A DNA stretch of 53,736 nucleotides from an uncultured Victivallales bacterium (GCA_934644965.1 CAKUDG010000025.1:1-53736), one strand, 5' to 3'. Counted from the first letter of the stretch, positions 45,250-53,724 are shown. Program-made: numbers and translations. The notes: generated by a model not told the origin, from the sequence alone.

Positions 45250-46971
45250 TCAATGTCCCAGATAGTTTCGGAGTTTGTCCCACTGGAGTTTGGAATCCTT
45301 GCTGTTCTGATCGGCAATGAGTCCGGCGGGGGGTTTGAGTTTTTCCCAGTCGGGGAGGTTTTTCGATTCGATCTTCTTTCCCTTGGAGTCGACCCAGTTT
45401 TTCTTGTCCAGCATGATGTCCTTGAGAATGTTCCCGGAGCCCGTGGTGAACGTCTGGGCGGGTCCGATCCCGATACAGTAGTCCCACGCGTTCCGGACCG
45501 GCAGCATGACACCGTCCCAGTCCGTTTCCACCAGATTCCAGATTTTTTCTCCCCTGGCGTATTCGTATCCGATATTGTAATCGGAGCTCTTGCGTTTCTT
45601 TTCCTTGTCCTTCTCATAGGCCTTGTAGCCGGCGCGGGCGGAGGCAATCGCACACATGTATTCCGGACGGTTCCCCCCGGCAACGCTCGGATTGAAGGCA
45701 GAAAGAATCGAAGGCGCCGTCAGCGAACGGCTTCCCCCCCAGCCGAACACCGAAAACGGGTTGCTCGTCTTCCTTGCAATCGCCACCGTGATAGCTCCCG
45801 ATTTCCCGAAAAAGAGCGGTGACAGCGTCAGCGGAATCGCCGGCGCCACCACCAGACCGATCGGCATGTTTTTCTGAATATATTTGAAAAAGCTGTCATA
45901 TCCGTGATATTCGGGATGTCCGCGTTTATAGTCTCCTCCCAGAAACGGTGGGAGATGAAGCTGGATTTCCAGCAGATTCACATGCACCCAGCGGGTCCAG
46001 AACCAGTCCCATTTCGCATAGAGATGGGTTTTCGTCTGTTTGTACACGCGTGAGAAGCCGGGGGTCTTTGCGCGGACGATCCAGTCATCCGTCCCCGGAC
46101 CGAACACCTTCTTCGGAGAAAAATCCTTCAGCGTGGGATCCGCAAAGGCAATGAAATCCTTTTCGTTTTCCTCGGTGTTCAGGAGCGTACTGAATACCGT
46201 AAGAGTCTCATCCAGAGAAATATGGATCATGTATTCATCCTTGCATTCCATCATATTGGCCACTGCAATCTGCTGTGCCGCCTCTTTGACCTTCTTCGGA
46301 TACTCCTCGCGCAGTTTATTCAGTTTGGACATCATTTCTATGAGGTTGTAGCTGTATCCAAGCACCTTCACGGAATTGACAATGCTCCCCTTTCCCTGGA
46401 ATTCCGCCGCAGTCGTGTGATATGCCTGAAGCAGCAGAAAGCGGTTCAAGGTGTTCTGCCCGTTGAATTCCTTTGCCAGTTCCGGAACGCCCAGACCTGT
46501 GCCGCTGAACAGCAATGCAAAGTCATAAACCAGCACATCCGTCCCGCAGTTGTAATGGACTCCGGGAACATGCATGTGGCAGGGCTGATTGTTTCTGCGC
46601 GCCTTGTTGAGATCCTCCTGAAACTGGGTGAAGACATATTTGCAGAAACTGTCCATTGCCCAGTCCAGCGAACGCTTCTGCATATCCACATAGGTCCATG
46701 CCATCGCTTTGTTGACGGTCGCCATCCGGCTGAGATAATCCGCCTGCACCACGGCCGCGGAATACGCCGCCGCGTCCGCCGCATTCTGAAGCTCAATCTT
46801 GTTGCGCACAACTTCCCCGATCCCGTAAATCCCGATCACCAGAAGATAAATCGGCATCACAAAAGCCAGCGTAATCGCCAGTGCGGCCCCCTTGCTGTCC
46901 GCAAAGAGTTCGCGGCATCTGCCGGTGAAAACACCGATGACTGTTACAGGACTATCGCAATACGGATTCAT
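45250..46971 (-). CDS. TadG-like pilus-associated protein
   Basis: A 573-aa protein with a hydrophobic N-terminal segment GAALAITLAFVMPIYLLVIG preceded by a short basic region, then NKIELQNAADAAAYSAAVVQ, the signature of TadG/Flp-associated pseudopilins (…QNAADAAALAGA…). No von Willebrand motif is evident in the long C-terminal part, which is Lys- and aromatic-rich. Probably a minor pilus component or anchor. Its start overlaps the preceding gene by 4 bases. Confidence 0.78.
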   Translation of the reverse strand: MNPYCDSPVTVIGVFTGRCRELFADSKGAALAITLAFVMPIYLLVIGIYGIGEVVRNKIELQNAADAAAYSAAVVQADYLSRMATVNKAMAWTYVDMQKRSLDWAMDSFCKYVFTQFQEDLNKARRNNQPCHMHVPGVHYNCGTDVLVYDFALLFSGTGLGVPELAKEFNGQNTLNRFLLLQAYHTTAAEFQGKGSIVNSVKVLGYSYNLIEMMSKLNKLREEYPKKVKEAAQQIAVANMMECKDEYMIHISLDETLTVFSTLLNTEENEKDFIAFADPTLKDFSPKKVFGPGTDDWIVRAKTPGFSRVYKQTKTHLYAKWDWFWTRWVHVNLLEIQLHLPPFLGGDYKRGHPEYHGYDSFFKYIQKNMPIGLVVAPAIPLTLSPLFFGKSGAITVAIARKTSNPFSVFGWGGSRSLTAPSILSAFNPSVAGGNRPEYMCAIASARAGYKAYEKDKEKKRKSSDYNIGYEYARGEKIWNLVETDWDGVMLPVRNAWDYCIGIGPAQTFTTGSGNILKDIMLDKKNWVDSKGKKIESKNLPDWEKLKPPAGLIADQNSKDSKLQWDKLRNYLGH

Positions 46972-47699
46972 TTGGTCACCGGATAGAATTTCGTTGCATA
47001 GGGAATCGGAATCACGCTGCTCGAAGTCAGAGTGATATACGGATATTTGAGTTCCTCCTTCTTCCCGGAGGAATCTTTGACACTCATTTCATTGGCATAA
47101 CGAGCCAGAAGGGCCGGATTCAGGGCATAGGCCTGTTCATCCAGTTTCTTCTCCCAGTTCTTCTCCTCGTCGGATTTCTTCTCCTTGGCAAAGAAACTGA
47201 TGATCCGCCCCGCCACGGGAACCAGAAGAAACATCTTGAATTTGACCGTGCACTTGACCCCGCGCGGATCAATATCGGTAATGGGAATATCCACTTCCAC
47301 CTGCTGATCCAGATATTTGGTGTTCGGAAGTCTGCCCCATCCGTCCAGAAGGACGTATTTATCATCAGCGCGGTCCTTCGCCTCTTTGGAATCCGAAGGT
47401 GAGGCGGAGACCACGGCAAGAATCCGCTTCACCACCGTCTCCGCACGGCTTTTCCGCTGAAGATTGTTCACCGTCATCGCAGAGCGCGCCCCCATGTACG
47501 AGGAATAATGCACTACATGCCATGTAATCATGATGTACGCAAACTGCACCGCAAACAGAAACAGCACAAACAGAATCGGAAAGCAGAAGACAAATTCCAG
47601 CAGCGCCGCACCCCCCGTCCCTTTCAGAGGCAGGAGACTTTTCCAGCGGGCAGACCTCCTTCCCGTCTTCTTCTTCCCGTTCATATTCGTACTCTTCAT
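46968..47699 (-). CDS. TadE-type minor pseudopilin
   Basis: A 243-aa protein with a long basic leader, then GGAALLEFVFCFPILFVLFL (Glu at +5 after the cleavage site), typical of TadE. A periplasmic domain follows (VEVDIPITDIDPRGVKCTVK). The start at 47699 has AGGA eight bases upstream; the inner ATG at 47684 is possible. First of three pseudopilin genes in a row after tadV. Confidence 0.8.
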   Translation of the reverse strand: MKSTNMNGKKKTGRRSARWKSLLPLKGTGGAALLEFVFCFPILFVLFLFAVQFAYIMITWHVVHYSSYMGARSAMTVNNLQRKSRAETVVKRILAVVSASPSDSKEAKDRADDKYVLLDGWGRLPNTKYLDQQVEVDIPITDIDPRGVKCTVKFKMFLLVPVAGRIISFFAKEKKSDEEKNWEKKLDEQAYALNPALLARYANEMSVKDSSGKKEELKYPYITLTSSSVIPIPYATKFYPVTK

Positions 47700-47704
47700 A
47701 CAGC

Positions 47705-48274
47705 TTATCCTTTCCCGTGCAGTTCCAGGGAATACAGCAGCTGAATCAGCAGATTCAGAAAGAGTCCGGCGGCAATGGCCGCCCCAAAAGGAACCCGGCA
47801 GCTCTCCGTTTCCGGCGGAGGCAGGTTCTTCCGCCCCTCCTCCCGGTCATAAGCAAAATCAAAGAGGCAGCGCAGAAAATGCTTCACTCTAGCCGGATTC
47901 ACACGCCGGAAGAACAACATCGTCACAGCCAGCAGCAGCCCTGCCATGGACACCAGAAGAATCAGATTCAGCGTATTGCCGGGTCCCGCAATCAGTCCGG
48001 CGGCAAACAGCATCTTCACATCCCCCGCCCCCGCCGCCCGGAGAAAAAACGGAAGCAGCAGAAAGAGCGAGGACAGAAACGCCGTCGTCAAAGAACCAAG
48101 CGCATACCCGGTCCCGACCCCGAAAGCCATTGCCAGCATCACAAGCATCCCCCCGTACACCCAGGCATTCGGCAACTCATGCTTGCGGAAATCATAAATG
48201 GAAAGATACACCAGCCACGGGGCGGCCAGTATCATTTTCCCAAAAGTCAGTAAATCAAAAGTCACATTCCCCAT
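47705..48274 (-). CDS. tadV: Prepilin peptidase TadV/CpaA
   Basis: A 189-aa polytopic aspartic peptidase that cleaves Flp and TadE-type prepilins. The two catalytic Asp lie in IYDFRKHELPNAWVYGG and RAAGAGDVKMLFAAGL (GxGD motif). About five to six TM segments. It lacks the N-methylase domain of type IV enzymes, as usual for TadV. A terminator at 48299 separates it from the flp genes, so read-through or a promoter of its own is needed. Confidence 0.88.
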   Translation of the reverse strand: MGNVTFDLLTFGKMILAAPWLVYLSIYDFRKHELPNAWVYGGMLVMLAMAFGVGTGYALGSLTTAFLSSLFLLLPFFLRAAGAGDVKMLFAAGLIAGPGNTLNLILLVSMAGLLLAVTMLFFRRVNPARVKHFLRCLFDFAYDREEGRKNLPPPETESCRVPFGAAIAAGLFLNLLIQLLYSLELHGKG

Positions 48275-48298
48275 CTGCGGTCAGCCCCGTCAAGATCT

Positions 48299-48338
48299 AA
48301 AAAAAAAAGACGGATACACGATATAACGAGCATCCGTC
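48299..48338 (-). terminator. Terminator after the flp genes
   Basis: Read leftward: GACGGAT and ATCCGTC form a stem around a loop of 16 bases, with a run of ten T after it (A run at 48299-48308). It probably limits transcription into tadV, keeping pilin expression far above that of the machinery. Confidence 0.65.
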
Positions 48339-48385
48339 CCGGATTCATGAAAAAGGACTTTTTCTTTCCAAAAGAAGCCCGGTCA

Positions 48386-48637
48386 TCACTTGTAATTGTG
48401 CATGGCCTTCTCGTGATCATTGGCCTTGCTGATGTCTTGAGCCGAATTCGTTTCCAGGTTTTTCTGATAATTCTCGGCGCCCTTGGCGTCACTCATTGCT
48501 TTCGTAGCCACGTTCATTTCATGAGAAACGTTCTTCCCGAACATGATCACTGCCACCACCACGGCTGCCGCTATCAGAACGGCTATGATCACGTATTCCA
48601 TCATGACGGCATGTCTTTTCCGGATAACCCGCTTCAT
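48386..48637 (-). CDS. flp: Flp major pilin, copy 2
   Basis: An 83-aa pilin: basic leader MKRVIRKRH, then AVMMEYVIIAVLIAAAVVVA with the Flp Glu-Tyr pair at +5/+6 and a long helix, and a short polar tail rich in Asn, Lys and Ala. Nearly identical to the pilin 45 bases upstream; they differ mainly in the leader and in a few tail residues (HEMNVATKAM against KEMNVATQAM, ENYQ against ETSQ). Probably a gene duplication. Confidence 0.9.
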   Translation of the reverse strand: MKRVIRKRHAVMMEYVIIAVLIAAAVVVAVIMFGKNVSHEMNVATKAMSDAKGAENYQKNLETNSAQDISKANDHEKAMHNYK

Positions 48638-48682
48638 TTCATCGCCCTTTCTCTCTCAAAATATGACCAGGAAAAAACCTTG

Positions 48683-48931
48683 TCATTTGTAATTGTGCAT
48701 GGCCTTCTCGTGATCATTGGCCTTGCTGATGTCTTGAGCCGAATTCGTTTCCAGGTTCTTCTGGGAGGTTTCGGCACCCTTGGCATCACTCATTGCCTGT
48801 GTCGCCACATTCATTTCTTTCGAGACGTTTTTCCCGAACATGATCACTGCCACCACTACCGCAGCCGCTATCAGAACAGCTATGATCACGTATTCCATCA
48901 TGACGGCATGTCTTTTCCGGATGCTCCTCAT
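48683..48931 (-). CDS. flp: Flp major pilin, copy 1
   Basis: An 82-aa pilin with leader MRSIRKRH and the same AVMMEYVIIAVLIAAAVVVA helix. It has a strong AGGAGG site and a near-consensus promoter upstream, consistent with the high expression needed for a major pilin subunit. First gene of the leftward Tad operon. Confidence 0.92.
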   Translation of the reverse strand: MRSIRKRHAVMMEYVIIAVLIAAAVVVAVIMFGKNVSKEMNVATQAMSDAKGAETSQKNLETNSAQDISKANDHEKAMHNYK

Positions 48932-48995
48932 ACTTCTTTCCTCCTCTGTGTCTCTGAGTCAGCCTTATTCAGAAATCTATCCTTCATTGCTAGAT

Positions 48996-49024
48996 AAATT
49001 ATCGTTCTTTCATCAAAAAGTCAA
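48996..49024 (-). promoter_or_regulatory. Strong promoter of the flp/Tad leftward operon
   Basis: Read leftward: TTGACT, 17-base spacer, TAATTT, giving a leader of about 60 bases before the first flp ATG. A run of seven G (49027-49033) sits directly upstream of the -35 box. Confidence 0.75.
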
Positions 49025-49033
49025 GTGGGGGGG

Positions 49034-49330
49034 TATGCAATTTTAACTCTTTGTCACATCATTATATTATTCTTTCTCGGCTTTTTTTTCTTCTGATCTC
49101 TTCTCCAATCCGGAAATCTCCCAGTACAAATCAGGAGAGAAGCTGCTCTTCAGAATCCTGTTCTGAAAAAAGTCCCGCAAGATATCCGTTGGATAAAGAC
49201 ATTGGGAGGATCATTTTGTTCCCTGTTCCGCTCTTCTCCTCCCGTCCTTCCCCCATCTTTCTCTTTTTTTTCCACCTGACTCCGCAAAAAAACAACGGGT
49301 CCCGGGAGGGAAAAAGCAGCCCGAATACAG
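49034..49330. other. Intergenic region between the flp promoter and the tandem repeat
   Basis: A/T-rich at first, then pyrimidine-rich. No gene with a binding site or domain is seen. Confidence 0.35.
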
Positions 49331-49544
49331 GAAACGGAAGATGAAACGGAAGATGAAGCTGAAATAAAACCGGAATCCGGGAAGAAAATCAAAAATGTTC
49401 TTCCATGAATCGATATTTTCCCATTGACAGAGAAGATGAAACGGAAGATGAAACGGAAGGTGAAGCTGAAATAAAACCGGAATCCGGGAAGAAAATCAAA
49501 AATGTTCTTCCATGAATCGATATTTTCCCATTGACAGAAAAAAG
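49331..49544. repeat. 107-bp tandem duplication upstream of the ExbB-like operon
   Basis: Two nearly identical units of 107 bases in direct order (TTCCATGAAT recurs at 49401 and 49508). Each contains GAAACGGAAGATGAA repeats, ACCGGAATCCGG and ends with CCCATTGACAGA. The two differ at single positions such as GAAGATGAAG against GAAGGTGAAG. Each copy carries a TTGACA hexamer; only the second is followed by a -10 box. Confidence 0.85.
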
Positions 49545-49559
49545 AAATGATGCTAGTTT
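49531..49559 (+). promoter_or_regulatory. Promoter of the ExbB-like three-gene operon
   Basis: TTGACA, 17-base spacer, TAGTTT. The -35 box is the end of the second repeat unit. The leader to the GTG start is about 175 bases. Confidence 0.6.
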
Positions 49560-49739
49560 CCCGGCAAAGTCGGCAGTTCTCCGTCCTCTTCAAAAGATGC
49601 GGGGAATTGCTTGTCTGCATCGTTTCCCACCTGACATGACAACAGGTACAGGGCCTTTGGTTTCGGTTTCCGCTCATGACAAGTCTGCCATGACGTCCAT
49701 GATTCTGAATACGATAATGAAGAAAAGGATTCTTTCCCA

Positions 49740-50786
49740 GTGAAAAAACTGATTTCCCCGATCATGCTTGTGACGGCGTCCGCCGGAACTTTGTTCTTCG
49801 GAATTTTATGGATCAACAATCTGGTCAGCGCCTGGCGCTATCACGTGATGCTGATGGAAGGAGACACGTTCGCGGGTGATTTTCCCCCAGGCCTTTGGCC
49901 TTCGCTTTCCTGGAGCACGGTGGATGCTTCGACCGTCACGACTTTGATCCCCTTTTTCGGATTTCTGCTGATCCTTCACGGAATTTTCAAAGTGGAAAAC
50001 CGTGAAGAATGGCCGTTCTTTTCCGGATATGAACGTCTGAACATCGCACTGGGACTGCTCGGAACGATCTGGGGCATCATTCTGGTGGGATATTACCCGG
50101 AGGATCAGATCAATGTGACGGCTCTGATCCGATGCTGTCTCCATACAGCGATGTTTTCGACCCTGATAGCCGTATTCTGGGTGATGGTCGTTCTTCCAGC
50201 TGCAGTCATGCCGCTCATGCACGCCTACCGGAAACTGCGCGGGGGGCTGGAAACGGGCATAGACTCTCTGGGGGAACTGGCGGATGAATTCACACGTCAT
50301 GTGGGAGGAGCCTCTGAAGCGCTCCGCTCCGGAGCGGAGGATCTGCGGCGTTTCCGGACGGAAACGCGGGAAGGAGCCGAATCGCTCGCTTCACTGCGTA
50401 CCGAACTTTCCGCCTGCGGAGCCGAATTTGAATCCCGCAGAAAAAGTGAAACGCTCTGGCTGGAAAAAGCGGCGGAGGCGGCACATGAATTCACCGAGGC
50501 GGGAAGACTTGTCGCCGAACTTCAGCGGAATCTGGCCGAAACCAACCGCGAACTCGCCGAACGGAACGGAATCCTCCGGGAGGAAAAATCCAGACTCGAG
50601 GAAGAACGCAGAGAACTCGCCGAATCCAAACGGAAACTCATCGAACACAATACGGCTCTCCAGGACGAAAACCAGCGTCTGAATCAGCAGGAACAGTCTT
50701 TGAATCAGCAGCTGGACGAGGCCCGGAACACCGTCTCCGAACTTCGCTCCACGCTTGAAGAAATCCGCAAAGCCCTCCAGAGGTGA
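49740..50786 (+). CDS. ExbB/TolQ/MotA-like membrane protein with coiled-coil tail
   Basis: A 348-aa protein. TM1 about residues 5-27, TM2 about 65-85, then the conserved ExbB/MotA-type core NIALGLLGTIWGIILVGY (TM3) and ALIRCCLHTAMFSTLIAVFW with VMVVLPAAVMPL (TM4). From about residue 165 to the end there is a long Glu/Arg/Gln-rich helical tail (ELQRNLAETNRELAERNGIL) typical of a cytoplasmic coiled coil. Long tails on MotA-like proteins are known in ZorA of the Zorya defence system, but this one has a different partner. The start is GTG at 49740. First gene of a three-gene operon, six bases before the next. Confidence 0.75.
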   Translation: MKKLISPIMLVTASAGTLFFGILWINNLVSAWRYHVMLMEGDTFAGDFPPGLWPSLSWSTVDASTVTTLIPFFGFLLILHGIFKVENREEWPFFSGYERLNIALGLLGTIWGIILVGYYPEDQINVTALIRCCLHTAMFSTLIAVFWVMVVLPAAVMPLMHAYRKLRGGLETGIDSLGELADEFTRHVGGASEALRSGAEDLRRFRTETREGAESLASLRTELSACGAEFESRRKSETLWLEKAAEAAHEFTEAGRLVAELQRNLAETNRELAERNGILREEKSRLEEERRELAESKRKLIEHNTALQDENQRLNQQEQSLNQQLDEARNTVSELRSTLEEIRKALQR

Positions 50787-50792
50787 CCCCCC

Positions 50793-51584
50793 ATGAAACT
50801 TTCCCCCGCCCTCCGGCGCAAAATCCAGCGGGCAATCAGACTCGACAGCTCCCCCGAATCGGATATCGACGAACTCAATTCCGTCCTTCTCCAGATCACT
50901 CTTGCCCTGATGCTCGTCTTCATGATCGCCTTTTTCCTTTTCATGCGGAACACCGGTTCGGAAATCCACCAGGTCACCGAACTCAAAACCCAGCTGGAGA
51001 ATGCCCGCAGGGAAAAACTCCTCCACGCACTCGAACAGACGGCGGAAATCAGGCGGATCCGATACGGACTCAAGGCATTCCAGCAAATCGACCCTGTGAG
51101 CGGCGCCAAACGCTACAATCTCTCCGGGATCGTGGAGGAAGGGCGTTTTACCGGAGAGGAAAATCCCCGGCAATCCTTCCGGATCGGGGGCGCGGCGGCT
51201 TATGCGGATTATTCGCATCCGGAAAAACTGGAAACGGAATGGAAAAAAGAATCTCTCCGGCTCGCCCGGATGAATGAGAACGACCTTTCCGCACCCATCC
51301 GCCTCTGGCTCGACGGAGAAATCCGAAGATACTGCGACACCCTCCGCAGTGAAGTCGAAGAAATTCAGGCCCTCGCCGCCGCTGCGCTGCAATCCCATTT
51401 TGCCCGGCATCCTGAACTGGTCCGCGATCCGGAGGTCCGGACGCTGCTGGAACGGATTGCCGCGGAACCGCCGGGAACGGCAAGGGATCTGCTGCTGTCC
51501 GAACTTGCCGCCCGTCTGAAAATTCACGTCTACGCCGAACTCCGGAGAATCGGAGACGTGCCCATGCTGGAGAATCTGCGATGA
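50793..51584 (+). CDS. ExbD/MotB-like single-TM partner protein
   Basis: A 263-aa protein with a short cytoplasmic head, one TM helix (about 31-51: VLLQITLALMLVFMIAFFLF) and a helical periplasmic part. Position, size and single N-terminal helix next to an ExbB-like gene fit a MotB/ExbD role. The acidic residues lie just before the helix (SDIDELNS); I see no Asp inside it at the usual channel position, and no OmpA-like peptidoglycan-binding domain. AGGTGA seven bases upstream of ATG. It overlaps the next gene by ATGA. The family assignment rests mainly on context. Confidence 0.6.
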   Translation: MKLSPALRRKIQRAIRLDSSPESDIDELNSVLLQITLALMLVFMIAFFLFMRNTGSEIHQVTELKTQLENARREKLLHALEQTAEIRRIRYGLKAFQQIDPVSGAKRYNLSGIVEEGRFTGEENPRQSFRIGGAAAYADYSHPEKLETEWKKESLRLARMNENDLSAPIRLWLDGEIRRYCDTLRSEVEEIQALAAAALQSHFARHPELVRDPEVRTLLERIAAEPPGTARDLLLSELAARLKIHVYAELRRIGDVPMLENLR

Positions 51585-53653
51585 TGAAACCTCTTTTCAT
51601 AACCGTTCTGTTTTTCTGCCTCACAGCGCTTTTGAGTTCCCTCTCCCTCTCGGCCGCGGTTGAGGAAGGGGAGAGCCGGAAACTCCTGGACCGGGAAACC
51701 GGCATCCTTTCCGCACAGCTCCTCTCCGCCGACCAGGGAAAACGCTGGAGTGAAGCCCCCTTCCCCGAAGCGGAACACAGACTTCTGGAACAGATGAAGG
51801 CCGATCCCCGTTCCGCCGGACTCGAAAGCGCCAGAAAAAATGCGGAAGATTTTCTGAAAAATCTCCTGACGGAAGAATATGCCGCCATGCAGAGGCAGCT
51901 CCTCGCCCCGTTTCAGGAGAAACTCCCCGCGGATCTCTCCGGACAGCTGGAAAAGATCCCGGATGAACTTCTGAAGAAAAAATTCTCCCGGGTTTTTCCC
52001 GGCGCCTTCCAGAACGCCAGGAAGCGTCTTGTCGAAGCCCAGAAGGCGGAACTTGTCGACAAGGTCTACCCTTCCGAAGCGGAGCTGGAAAAACTGCGGG
52101 ATCCGGAGCTCACGGATCTTCTTGCCGCCCGTCTTCAGGCGCGTCGGAAGACCCCGCTCTTTGAAGAAAACGTTTCCTTCGTGCGGGATTCGGTCATAGC
52201 CCCCCTGATCGCTTCCGGACGCGCCCAGCAGAAACGACAGCTTGACCTTGCCGAAACCATCCAGGACAACTCCGGACTCTGGTCCCCGCCGGAAATCATT
52301 CAGGATCTGGAAAAACGTCTCGCTTCGGAAACCCGGAAGTGGAAGGAAGACAAAGTCTACGCTCTTTTCCAAAAAACGCGCTCCGCCATCGCAAACCGGG
52401 CGGCACGGCTCCCGAGAGAACGGATCATGAACGCACTCCCCGAACGGATCACCCTCCCCGATTATGCCGCCATGCTGGAAAAGGAACCCGAAAAACACCT
52501 TTCAGCGGAACCGGCACTGAGCGGACTTTGTGAAAAGTCTGCACTGGAGGGACTCGAAAACACGCTCCGGCAGCTGAAAGTCCCGGAGCCAATGGCGAAA
52601 AAGCTTCAGGAAGATCCCGCTGTCCGCACGGCGGCGCGGACGACGGCAGAAAAACGCGTTCGCCCGGAACTTCTCCGGATCCGGGAAAAGGCGGTCGCGG
52701 CGCAGATGAAGAAATATTGTCAGGAACTTGCCGAAGACCGCTGGAAAGCGTCTCCGGAGACCATCGAAGAGTTTCACGCCTCCGGAGGGAAAATCCTGCC
52801 CGGGGTTCCGGAATTCGCTTTTGAGAAAGAGGCGCTCTTCGAGGAAACCCGCAGATCCGTCTCCGATCATCTGCGCCGTGCGCTGATCCGCGGAGCGGAA
52901 GAGCTGGCGGGACAAATGAAACTCGTTGCGCTGGAATACAATACCGTCACAGAAGAAATGCGCTCCCAGCAGCAGAAGAACCGTCCCGGATGGCTTGAAA
53001 AATGGTTCGGGACCGCCTCCGGCGAACTCACTCTCGAAACAATCAGAACATGTTATGAAGCCAGGATCCGGAAACTCCACAATGCGCAAGAAAGACTGTA
53101 CCCGGATCTTTTCGATTCCATCCGTCATGAAATTGAAGTCCGCTCCAGAGCCATTCTCCAGCAGCTCCAGGCCGAAACGGCTCCCGCTCAGGACTCCCCC
53201 CCCGGAAGATCCGAAGACTCTTCCGACACCCCCCCTGTCGAAACTCTGAAACAGCAGAATCCGATGGAGAAACAGGAAACGAAGGAGATCGAAACAGAAG
53301 AGCCCGAAACAGAAGAGATGGAAATGGAAGAAACGGAAAAAACGCTCCATTGCCTGATCCTCATGGAGGCCGACCGGGATGGAACTCTTTCTATCCGACT
53401 GAACGGGAAAACGTTCCATGCATCCGGAGGAGAAGAGCAGGAAGAAAGAACCTTCGGCGAAGTGATTGCAGAACTGACTGATTTTCAAAGAAAAGCCTCT
53501 TCAGAGGAGGGGCCTATCCATCTTGAAGTCGAAGTACAGGTGGGAGGGGGGCCGGTCTATTACCGCTCCGTCGCCAGACTGCGCGAGGCGTTGAAAGCGG
53601 ACTCCGCCTTCTCTGACGCGGCTGTCAGAGACGGTCTTGCTCCGCAGCAGTAA
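51581..53653 (+). CDS. Large exported helical protein with ExbD-like C-terminal domain
   Basis: A 690-aa protein. Signal peptide MMKPLFITVLFFCLTALLSS with likely cleavage after LSLSA. Residues about 30-560 are helix-rich with many Arg, Glu and Leu and no recognised domain. Residues about 565-590 are a Thr/Glu-rich low-complexity stretch (ETEEPETEEMEMEETEKT). The last 100 residues alternate like the periplasmic domain of ExbD: DGTLSIRLNGKTFHASG, FGEVIAELTDFQ, IHLEVEVQVGGGPVYYRSVA and RLREALKAD. If right, the TM part and the periplasmic domain of ExbD are on different proteins in this operon. Coupled to the preceding gene by ATGA. Confidence 0.65.
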   Translation: MMKPLFITVLFFCLTALLSSLSLSAAVEEGESRKLLDRETGILSAQLLSADQGKRWSEAPFPEAEHRLLEQMKADPRSAGLESARKNAEDFLKNLLTEEYAAMQRQLLAPFQEKLPADLSGQLEKIPDELLKKKFSRVFPGAFQNARKRLVEAQKAELVDKVYPSEAELEKLRDPELTDLLAARLQARRKTPLFEENVSFVRDSVIAPLIASGRAQQKRQLDLAETIQDNSGLWSPPEIIQDLEKRLASETRKWKEDKVYALFQKTRSAIANRAARLPRERIMNALPERITLPDYAAMLEKEPEKHLSAEPALSGLCEKSALEGLENTLRQLKVPEPMAKKLQEDPAVRTAARTTAEKRVRPELLRIREKAVAAQMKKYCQELAEDRWKASPETIEEFHASGGKILPGVPEFAFEKEALFEETRRSVSDHLRRALIRGAEELAGQMKLVALEYNTVTEEMRSQQQKNRPGWLEKWFGTASGELTLETIRTCYEARIRKLHNAQERLYPDLFDSIRHEIEVRSRAILQQLQAETAPAQDSPPGRSEDSSDTPPVETLKQQNPMEKQETKEIETEEPETEEMEMEETEKTLHCLILMEADRDGTLSIRLNGKTFHASGGEEQEERTFGEVIAELTDFQRKASSEEGPIHLEVEVQVGGGPVYYRSVARLREALKADSAFSDAAVRDGLAPQQ

Positions 53654-53671
53654 CACAACACTAGGTTGTGT
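53654..53671. other. Small inverted repeat after the operon
   Basis: ACACAAC and GTTGTGT with a short loop, directly after the stop codon and overlapping the next promoter's -35 box. No T run follows, so it is an operator or a weak terminator. Confidence 0.3.
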
Positions 53672-53694
53672 CGTCAATAGATTTGTGCTATATT
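53666..53694 (+). promoter_or_regulatory. Promoter of the gene leaving the window
   Basis: TTGTGT, 17-base spacer, TATATT, about 30 bases upstream of an ATG with a good binding site. Confidence 0.6.
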
Positions 53695-53724
53695 ATGCAA
53701 ACGTCAAAAAAGGATATAGGGAAA

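Noticed and set aside
49331..49544. CRISPR-like array
   Set aside because: Only two long, contiguous, nearly identical units with no spacers; a tandem duplication.
49740..53653. Zorya anti-phage system
   Set aside because: The first protein is ZorA-like in layout, but the partner has no OmpA domain and there is no ZorC, ZorD or ZorE; the third gene is an exported protein.
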